From NCBI RefSeq assembly GCF_032854445.1, contig NC_088296.1:14048706-14112705 (forward strand): a stretch of 64,000 nucleotides of DNA, written 5' to 3'. The notes below the pieces were generated by a model. It was not told the DNA's origin and did not search any database. It saw nothing but the letters and a program-made list of their open reading frames with translations. The position numbers and the translations under genes were made by a program. Shown piece after piece: positions 47,801 through 58,300 of this stretch. The stretch comes from Liolophura sinensis. Taxonomy: Eukaryota > Mollusca > Polyplacophora > Chitonida > Chitonidae. How positions within the stretch are numbered: position 1 is the stretch's first letter; each line of letters starts with the position of its first letter.

Positions 47801-50587
47801 GTTCTAAGTGTTAATGGAAACTAAAAGAGAACAGATGTTTGCATGACGCATATTGTTCCCACTCATTGATCATTTTATCACTTCACATACGTTTAGAATA
47901 AGATCATATGAATGGTGATATTAGTGGCCAGTTTTAAGGATCTCGTGTGAAAACTGCTGGAAATATCATTTTAATTTCAAATCCGAAGTCCAACTCCAAA
48001 CAGACAGCTTTAACAGTAACGGTTCTTACAGGTATTTACCGAGTAGGCGTAAAACGGTCGATGCTTATACAGTCCCCGGGGTTGTAGGTGGATTGACTCA
48101 AAATATGCATGTTAGATATCGCAGGATGTATTTCTCGAAGCCGGGTTTGCCTAAAGCCAAAAATTAAATCTGGTTTCAACAATGACTTGTGAACTCTAAA
48201 ATTTGAAATGTGCATTTCTAGCAAGTGCTAAGTGCTAAGTTAAAGGGAATGAACATTCCTGTATATGTATTTTAAGCAACTGACATAATTAGAAAATTCT
48301 TAGAAATTGTATTTAACAATACCTTCACCTACTTGTTAAGAGCTTTTACACCCTAAATCACTGGTTGTAAAACATGTAAATGATGTCAGATTTGCTTTCT
48401 CGTGTACAGGAACTCGCACACATTGTGTGATTGAAGTTCAGAAAAATTGTTATTCAAACCTGGAAATCTAGAGGCTTAGAGAAATTTGCATGACGTTACT
48501 GGCTATACATTGTCAATATGTTCCATAAAACCTAACTAATGACCCATGCATTGGTCTGCCTGTGACCAGTGAATTAAGGTATTTTCGGATACAGTTTCAA
48601 ATAATCATTTGTGTGAGGCTTCTTCCATTCTTATGAGAAAAGCTGACGCGGTTTGTACTTTGAGTCAGGTGCTGCTTGTTGTGATGATTTTGACTAACAA
48701 TTATAAATAATAAATAAACACTGATTTGTGAAAATGGATCCTCAACGTACTGTGTTGTAATGGCAGCAAACAATGAGAAATTTGAAAGGGCGTTTGCATG
48801 ACATAAGTAATCCTCGTGGCACTGTGGTACAATGAAAACAATGCTACATGTATAACCGTGACTGAAATTAAGCAGACCAAACCAGTGTTAAATTTTATTT
48901 CATTCATAAGATATACAACAAACTGTTTTACGCTCATTTATGGGAGGAGGGAAGGAGGAGAAAAGTGTTACATGCAGAAAAGCTGTTTTAACCAAATATA
49001 AGGGGTGAATATATACTCAATCGCACAATCTGTTGTACATTTAAATATGAGAAAAATCTTCAAAATTACTCCAGCTTTTGTCTCCACAGGAGACAATCTC
49101 GCTGCCTTCATATTTATGCACCCACACTCCAATATCTGAACCAGTTTTCAAGGAATGTGATTTCCAGACAACACATATTTATTCTATAACATATTTAGGG
49201 CATATAATTTTCTAAAAGCTATAAAAGGACATATCCAGAAAAGTTCAATTGGTTTCACCGTACGATTTGTGTGGTCGGTGCAGAAAAAGAAGAAATAGTA
49301 ATGCATTTCAAAGCGACTTAACTAACCAGAAATTCACTGATAAATGTAGATGTGGCAAGATTCGGATTTCAGCCTGTGTCATGGGATTACAAATCACGTA
49401 AGATAACGCGACACTTCACGAGATTGTAACAAGACAAGAATATGAACATTCTACAATTCCATCAACATTCGTGTATTGGTTTAAGCAATAAATACACACT
49501 ACTACAGTAAAAAAAAAATAGGTGCTTAACTGTTTCACCCATCAGTGACTACAGGCCAAGTCAACCGAAGAGAGAAATAGGTATATACATGTAAGGAGCA
49601 AGACGAGAAAATTTCATATGGTATTTACATAAAAAAAACTTGTTTTTCTCCACTGTGAAAATGGTTGCCCAAGCTGTTGAAGTTAATTTCGTTCTAGGCT
49701 CATCGTACATGTAATATATACAAGTATTAGTTGAATATAAACAAATATAATTTCTACTGTTCTCATCTCTGCAATCCGAGAGTAGTTTTTGTACATATTT
49801 GTTTTCTATTCTATCATTTCTCCATATTAGAAAAGTCATACTTTTACACCTATGTATATGTACATACATATTTTGCTGTGATGGCTAAGCAATTTTGTTT
49901 CAAAACCTGAACAGGTGAAAACATGCAGCTACAGTCGTAAGTCAGGTAAGCGTACACACAAAAGACTTACAGCATAGCCTGTAAAACCATAGCAGCGTTA
50001 ATTGGCAGATGGTCACACGTAAGCGTTGAAACAGCGCCTCTGTTTTATTCTAACTCTTCATATAAATTCTTAAAATAGCAGTATATAATACAGGTCCTAG
50101 CATAAGACCTTGAGCAGAATTATATAAAATGCAATTTATTCGACGACACCGGTCTAGATTAGTTAAAATGCTGTGGTGTCATTTAACACACAGTTACATG
50201 AAAAGAATGCAAAGGCATATCCACATTATTTTGTTTTAAGAAATTTCAACGCAATCGATGTACCTGGTATAATTCTCTAAACAAAGTTTATTTTATAGCC
50301 TGTCTAATACAGGGCTTTATCATGATAGCTGCTTTCACGTGCCGTGGTAAAGTTTAGCATTTATTACGAACTATGTGAGCTTGCGGATTTAATCGACGAG
50401 TGACATGATGAGGCCTTTGAGGCAACCCTATAAAACATGGTGAAGCAAGTACCGTCATAATAATCTCTATGCACCAATTGTCGAGTTCGAACTCTTTTTT
50501 CATTGAAGGTACAGTCCTCCAGTACAATGTGGCTTGTGAAAAAATGCTAGGCAACGTTTACTGACACTAATTTACCGCCCACTTGTC

Positions 50588-50955
50588 TCACCGGGTAGCA
50601 CAGTTGGTAGAGTGTCCTTTTCGTGACCGGTAGATCCAAGATCAATCTTTGATTGAGTCACATCTAAGACTTTAACAGAGGGAGTTGTAACTTCCTCGCT
50701 TGTCGTTCAGCTTGAAGGGGATAGTGCAACGACTGGTTGACCCGTATCAGTATAATGGCTCGGGCGGGGCGGCTTACTTGCCTTCGGTAAGTCGTCTCAG
50801 TGAAGCAGCACTAAATGAAAGAGCTGTGTAAATCCGTCCTGCAACAAGGAGGCACATTACACGTACATGCACCCCAAGGATTCCTTCGTCGTCATATGAC
50901 TGAAAAATTGTCGAGTACGACGTTAAACCCCAAGCACTCACTCACTCACTCTCAC
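50588..50955 (+). mobile_element. SINE family 2
   Basis: Head ccgggtagcacagttggtag to tail gttaaaccccaagcactcac, followed by an actc repeat. Confidence 0.87.
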
Positions 50956-51765
50956 CGTGTTCCAGAGGCTTAAAAAGCAACCCTTTCCTTTAGAAACTTG
51001 TCAATTCATAAATGTTCAAGTCCTCAGTTTCCTCAGTAGTTTATCTTCTCCAACTTTTAGTTAGCTAACACTCTCCTGTTGGAATCATTCACATAAATTA
51101 TATCTCGTGTTCTTTTTTCACAAAATATATTGTACGTAGTAGAATTTTCCACACATTGTTATATATAAATAAATTGTGGACTGGTCACCGAGGAGAAATT
51201 AGTAGGGCTGATAGACCAGAAAATGTTATATTTCATATGTATTTTGTTTTTATCGTTCTGCTAAAAAATGTTTCTCGTTTTAGATTTATGGACGAAGGAA
51301 ACCGGAATGAACGGATTGGGTCCCTGAACTTAGCCAGGTAGACTACTTGACAATCTACTGACGTCAATCTTCATTTAAATCACCGAAATAAAAAAATCAA
51401 GTTTGACATCGTGGATGAAATGCCCATCGGATTCCGGTAAGAACCACGCTAAAGCACATTAAGCAATGTTTCAATGCCTCTCTACACTGAGGCAAAACTC
51501 TTTAGAACAACATAAAAACACAACAGCATAAAAAAGTTAAACCAGAGCAGCAACAACGAGGGTTATAGTTGACAAATGGCCACACCTATTGCGTGCAATT
51601 CAGCTTCTTGTCATTTACACTGAGTTAGAGTTGTATTCTAATCGTTCATGCAAAGCTTTGAATGGTAAAAACTTACAATCTCACATGCACCGTGGTAGAA
51701 TTAACGAGAAAAGTTATTTTTAACTAGGCCTACTGATGTCTTCGAGCCTGATGGCTGCTCGTATC

Positions 51766-52363
51766 TTAAACTTTTGGCAACTGAAGTTTATCGTACAAAA
51801 TATCTGCATCAGTGTTGGTGTGAGCGTTTGGGCCTTGACTGGTGCGAGACATATCCACATATCCACAGTCAGATGAAAGAACAGCGTTTCCGCTTCCGTC
51901 CTGACCGGGCAGAATATTTTCGGGGTTCTGATTGGCTGATTTTACACCCACGCTGTATAGACTGTCATAGTGATAGGCTTTACTCCGGGGACTAGGCATT
52001 TTCACCACATCCTGTTGCTTTTGTACAGCTGTGCCGTGTGGAATATTGTCATCTGAATGAAGGGAGTCCCCATCCAGAATCTCGTGTGGCTTCTTCGGTA
52101 TTTTGTGTACCACACTGTATTCTACCGGTTCTGAATTCTTCAGCTCGTCACTATTATTAGCCTTGGTGTCATCTTTTATCGATGATCTGCCATCAAAAAC
52201 GGATACTTCCGTTCGAATAAGAACTAACGGAGTGACCTTGGTATTTGTAGGTGTGGTTGATTGATCAGCCTCTGAGTTGTTGTAGTTTATACGGTTGGCA
52301 CTGGCTTCTTCCGTAACCTCTGAACTCGTGTTTTGGTCGACGCTGTGCTTGTTGTGATGACAT
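51766..52363 (-). CDS. Receptor exon i: cytoplasmic tail and stop
   Basis: 598 nt, phase 2 in, ending TAA at 51766-51768. It encodes a 199-residue hydrophilic tail (Arg shared with the previous exon). Counting from the first Cys, tyrosines lie at 27 (NYNNS), 82 (VEYSVV), 130, 132 and 136 (AYHYDSLYSV), 168 (GYVDM) and 190 (ILYDKL). The set includes two ITIM-like sites (V/I-x-Y-x-x-V/L), one YxxM and one YxN. It is the longest uninterrupted reading frame of real coding character in the window. Confidence 0.85.
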
Positions 52364-55300
52364 CTGAAAATAGAAAGACTTACATCCAGTGTTTGTATGA
52401 TAATGAATAATTCTAACACCGTCTTCGGGGCCTCTATGGCTCAGTTGTTTAGCGCGCTAGCGCTGCGTAGTGACCCAAAAGTCTCCCACCAATGCGGTCG
52501 TTGTGAGTTCAAGTCCAGGTCATGTTGGCTTTCTCTCCGGTCGTACGTGGGAAGGTCTTGCAGCAACCTGCGGATGGTCGTGGGTTTCCCCCCGGGCTGT
52601 GTCCGGTTTCCACCCACCATAATGCTGGCGGCCGTAGTATAAGTGAAACATTTTTGATTACGGCGAAAAACACCAATCAAATTAATAAATAAATAATACT
52701 TTTGTTCGTTGCAATTCTTTTAGCTTCTATGCGATTGTCTGCGTCAGCTGTGGAGAGAGTTGTAATACTTATTGAAGCAGCAGAAGAATGAAACAAAGTT
52801 GAAACTCTACGTTTATTAAAAAAATACTGTTAGTTGTTATACCGTGTTTTAACAAAAGTTTTGTTCACAATCAACGGAATGCAGGCTGAGTGTTATCGAG
52901 TAACCTGTAAGGCTTGAAACCAGCGTCTGCATGTTGGTGACAGCATTACGTCAAGAAGATCAGTGCCTGGTGTATTTCGAAGCGGTCATATCTTGATGAC
53001 TATTTATGATCTGGCATGAGACATGATTTCGAGAGGGATTTAATGCATTTATTCCCGTAAGCCAACCATCGGATCTTCATCACCGCCATCACCTCTGCTT
53101 CGATTTTTATGAATCCGTTGTAATTTCTAAATTTATATGTTTCTAATTCGTGCAAGGTTTGTGTTGATTTTGTTTTGGAAATTTTTCTTGTGATTTTTAA
53201 CCCGGATCGTGCATTACTGTAAGAGAGCTCGGACCCAAATGTCCGTTTAATTGTTTTCGAATGGCCTTATTTCCGTTTGCTCTTACCTGGTTATCAGAAT
53301 GATAACTACAATGGCTATAAAAACAACGCCACCGCTAATTCCTCCTGCCAGAGCTATTACTAATGTTTGAGATGCATCGTCTGAAAATCAAAAATATGGT
53401 CATTAGCTTTCTCTTATGTCACAACAGTAAGAACTGGAATCCAGACTTATAACGTATATAACGAAACATATAACAGCGTTTATCCTAAAATCTGCAATAA
53501 ATGCATGTTCGTTTCCATGTAGCTCACGATATCTCAGGCAGTGTTATCGTGTTGCAAGTGGATTAGTCCAAAGTAAAGGTGTACAGATTCTGCTAAGGCA
53601 CTTGCCTTTTCCAGCATGTCTTTGACATATTCTTAAAACGAATCTGATCATAATTGGACGCGGTGTAAATTTCAGTGGAAATGCTCAAAATTCAATAATA
53701 TTGTGCGTGAGGTATGTGATATGGTAAAACATTTCCACTTTAAATAATTTTGTAGAAAAAATGAAATTCAAAACTTTTAAAATTTGATGTATTTTGGGGA
53801 ATTTTCATAACCCAAAGGAATGCCATTGAATCGCCAAACGCTTACGATATTTTGGTCAAAAAGCTGTTTCCACTCTTGTTTGTAGAATGGTGACACTTGC
53901 ATGTACAGTGTGAAAAGAAGACAAAATGTGTAGGACTACTGAAGATGTTCCGACCGGATTCTGATGTGTTAAAATATATGTAGAAATAAAAAATTGATTC
54001 TGTGTGGTAAAACGCCTATCGTACATAGATAGAAGACAAAGGGCGTCTCTTTTAAAGCGAATCCTCTTATCGTTGCCACGTCTGTTTTCCCAGAAGAATA
54101 TATTTCAGGCATTTAACGCCAAAAAAATCGGGCCGTTTTATTTTGAGCAAACACCTGTTCTGACACTTAGGTATACACTGGGGATAACCATCTATTTCAC
54201 GTTTGAAGGTTATTATCTACCTTTTTGATCCATTCTTTTTTCTGATGAGGTGGTTGTTTGGCCTAATGGAGAACCTGGTGACGTCTTCTCTGAAGTTTCT
54301 GGTTTTGACGAAGTTCCTGCTAACAAATTTTTGATAGAAATGCTTTGTCTGTTTGCATAGTTTTCATATTTTTTATTGTTTATCGGATCCAAGGATAAGA
54401 GAACTTCTGGATTTTTTTCGACTAGTGATGTCTAAAAAATTCCTTTTGCACTCATATCATAATATCACTCACATTTTTGTGGATCTAATGTTGTAGGAAA
54501 TCATATAACTTTATTTATGAAGATTATAAATTTGAGAAGAAAGACAGTCTCATATAATGTAATATGCCAGTGTGGAAACTTTGGCAGTACTGTAATGAGC
54601 TATGTATCCAGGTAGTCTTACCAAGGCTCTGTCAAGAAATAATGCCAAAACCAAAGCTGCCCTGGCAAACAGGTCATGAAGATACTGATTCAAAAGAGTC
54701 AGATCACACTCAATTCGTAGATCAACAAGCCGCTCACGCTTACAACAGCACTAGTGTCTCACGTTTACAAAAACTTTGAACTCTCGCGCTTATGAAAACG
54801 ATAACGTCGCGCGCTTACAACAACATTAACGTCTCGTGTTTGCAAAACTGTTTAGAAGTTGTTCACGAGTACGTAAATAAAATGATCAACCCAACTGCTT
54901 ATTTACAGAATTTATGGATAAATGATTAACTTTTATCTTTCCGCTTTGATTTGTTATTTCTCAGAAATGAGAAGGATAAGTATACCTGTAAACATGAATA
55001 TGAGGTTACCATGACTTTCCACTGGCTTGTGCATGGACATTGTGTGAGTTGGAGGCGTGGTCAGCCTGTTTGACTGCTTTGTCGATGTTGACACTGTTAT
55101 GTGTGGAAACAAATGAAGGACAGGCATTGTTATCGACGATAAACAGGTTTGCACAACAAGTATCGGCAAAAAACTGTCTAGATAATGAAATATCTAAGAG
55201 CTGTCAGTTGCTTAAACAGTCAGATACATACTGAAGATTTAAATTGACCTGATTGATTTCTGAAAAGGCTGCAGTGAGTATCCAAGTTAGATGAGAAACG

Positions 55301-58300
55301 ATCTGTCCTGTGCTTTTTATAACGTTACTGTTTTATGTGTACTTGTTTATAAACCTGTCATTTGATGAACATACCAATCGGTGTTGTTGTTGAACTCTTG
55401 TGTGTAGATGGTGTGGTTACAACGGTAGTTGACGATGAAACTGAAATAAAGCAAACACATGGTGTTAAAGGTAAGTGCAACCCCCACTACAACATTTCAG
55501 ACCTACTCCAAATAACTCAATGTGTAGGAGTTGTGACATAAGATGGCTTCCATCTTGACTTTCATGTAAGCTGAATATATTAACTGAGAATAATATATTT
55601 AGAAAGGACTGAATTATCCAGTTATCTAAATTTTAAATGTGGGTTTAAACAGCAAATAGTCATCAAACAAAAATGAATATAAGCACATAGCTACCGTTTT
55701 GTGTCACTTCCTTCAACGAATACAACATTTTTTCAGTGAACGGACGTAAAATGTAAATCATACATATCTTCATACGGCACAGTGGCTGTTTCGTTCGCGA
55801 GACACCCAAAACGCTACATATGACGCATACAATTATTTTGGTAACCCTGCAATTTAGTAACGGCTAACAACAAAGTTCATTGATGGTTGATGTGTTACAC
55901 TGAGCAACTTATAACGCATGTGTTTTAATGGGGGTACCAAGTACACTGGAATCCATCGCAAACTGAGAAGCAAATCTTAGAAGGTCGTGTAGGTTTAACT
56001 ATCGGAATAATTACAGAGCAAAACACAAAGATGTTATGTAAACAACCTGGAATACAGCCATTTTCCCCAGGAGGTCCAGTCCTATACCCTTCTTCACACT
56101 GACACATCACAAAGACAATTTGTAGACGAACCTTGAGTTGGGTTAAACGTTGTCTTACTTTCGAGCAGTGTGCATTGCCCATGCGAAGTTGGGTATGGTC
56201 AAGAACGCCTTATCATGTCGACGGTGTACTTTCCATGAACACAAACGTTTATCAGGGTTTACTTATTACATCCCATTCACGCGATGAATCACATTTTACA
56301 CTAGACATGTTCAACTTTCATCCGCGATAAATTATGATTTAATGTAATTCTAGCGAATGCCTTATATTATACTGATCCGTATAATTTTGGTTCTGCTCTG
56401 TCAACATTTGCTTTGCCTCGCCATTTTTCAGTAAAACGGTGGTATTTGACATTCGGAATTTCTGTCAACAGTGTTTTTTTTCATTCCGTCCCATGATCAA
56501 CGACCGGGGTTGACTTTGTAATTAAAAGGTGGTATTTCCTATAGAGGTAAGACACATCCAGTAAAACGATGCTTACGAATATCTCCATTAATGTCAAATT
56601 GCTGTCTATCTCACTCTCATGTATAGTGTGTTTGCTTGTACATTGCATAAACGTGAAAGACGAATGCCCTTTACACAGGGCTACAAAAACACTTGTGCAG
56701 TTTTAATGCTACATAGCGCCTTCAGTATAACTTTACTGCATACCACTTACGAATTCATGCTACATATGAAGTATTGCCTAATGTCAAACTATCACCATTT
56801 TCCTGCGATGCAACTTAAATGGGTATATATTATTCCGCCTAGTACCCCCTACCGGTACAGGTTACCAATTATCGGTTTAGGCTTAACTGTACGATCTTAC
56901 CACATAACGGTACGATCTTACCACTTAAGGTTACAGTCTTATACAGGGATCACGTATATATCCTAGATATTTCTTTTACTTTCCTGAGCTTGCACATGCA
57001 GGTCATTGAGAGTTACAAAAGATGAACACTAAATATCGATGTGATAACGGATTCTGCAAAATGATTATGTAAAGTGGTCTATAACCGAATGACTAATCAT
57101 TTGTATGCAATGATCGAGACTTTTTCAGGCCGTTGTTCCCATACAAGTCATACTTAAAAGTGCGTGTTTTAAATTCATTTAGATAAACCACTCCACGTTC
57201 CCCTGTTAACTAGTAACGACTTGTTTATGATGCAGTATGCAAATATCAATATAAAGCCTTCGTATTATTTAGTTGTTTGAAGGTAATATTTTTAGCAATA
57301 CTTTATAAATGTAATTTTACCCAAGAGGTGCACAAAAACCGAACCAGCTGACATTAAAACCACAACACATACCGCCCTTTTTCCCCAGCAGATAAAAACA
57401 CGTTTACAGAAGGCAGCTGATGCTCACATGTATGTCATATTAATTGAAGGAATTAAGGAATCCAAATAATGCCTTTCTACTTTGAGCAGATTATACATTT
57501 TGTTCTAAGCGAAACTTATCGTTAAGGTAAGTGTTATTCCAAAATAATTGAAACTGCTTCTATTAACTCGTCCCGTGCAGACATTTGTCCATCAAACACT
57601 GTCACCATCACCCACAAAACTCATTTAATATAAAATTTGTGTGTATTATACTAGGGAAGTCTTACCACTTACCGATACACTTTGCTGCATTACTCTGAGA
57701 GAGAGGCCGATGGTAGCCTTCTTTACAAGTACAGGTAAATGAACCCGGGATATTGGTACAGACGGCGTTAGCCCCGCATGGAGCCGACGAACACTGGTCG
57801 TTGTTGGCTGTAAGGAGAGGCAAAGTAGTAAAGTAAACAAACAGCCTTTGCATGCTAAAAGACATTAAACGATTTACGAATCATTTTAGCTCCACTTGCA
57901 GATGTCATCGTTACCATGTAAAGCACACATAATTAAATTTTTAGGTTGTATGAGTGAAACTTTATCAGTGTATTTTAAAACACTTCAGGTGTACATAGTA
58001 CACACTCAGTAGCAGAGTACACTGTGACAGGATGAGCATATACGACTCGGTTCAGTACATAGCTGTCACGCTGACATGAGCCAAATACATTCCTCGCTGT
58101 CATGCACTAAACAGATGTCTCGCTGACATGCGCCAAATACATGTCTCGCTAACATGCACCAAATACATTCCTCGCTGTCATGCACCAAATATATGTCCCG
58201 CTGACATGCACCAAATACATGTCTCGCTGACATGCACCAAATACATGTTTCGCTGACAGACACCAAATACATTCCTCGCTGTCAGGCACCAAAATACATG

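Larger units (their letters stand above)
46400..51765. other. Intergenic between gene B and the receptor gene
   Basis: Apart from the 47-kb direct repeat and a family 2 SINE no feature is supported. The 3' UTR of the minus-strand receptor should lie in the right end, but no clear polyadenylation signal was identified. Confidence 0.5.

Noticed and set aside
52426-52510. Stand-alone tRNA gene (also 3440-3504, 9830-9892, 28350-28413, 29240-29295)
   Set aside because: tRNA-like boxes are present, but each is the head of a SINE and lacks a proper acceptor-stem pairing.
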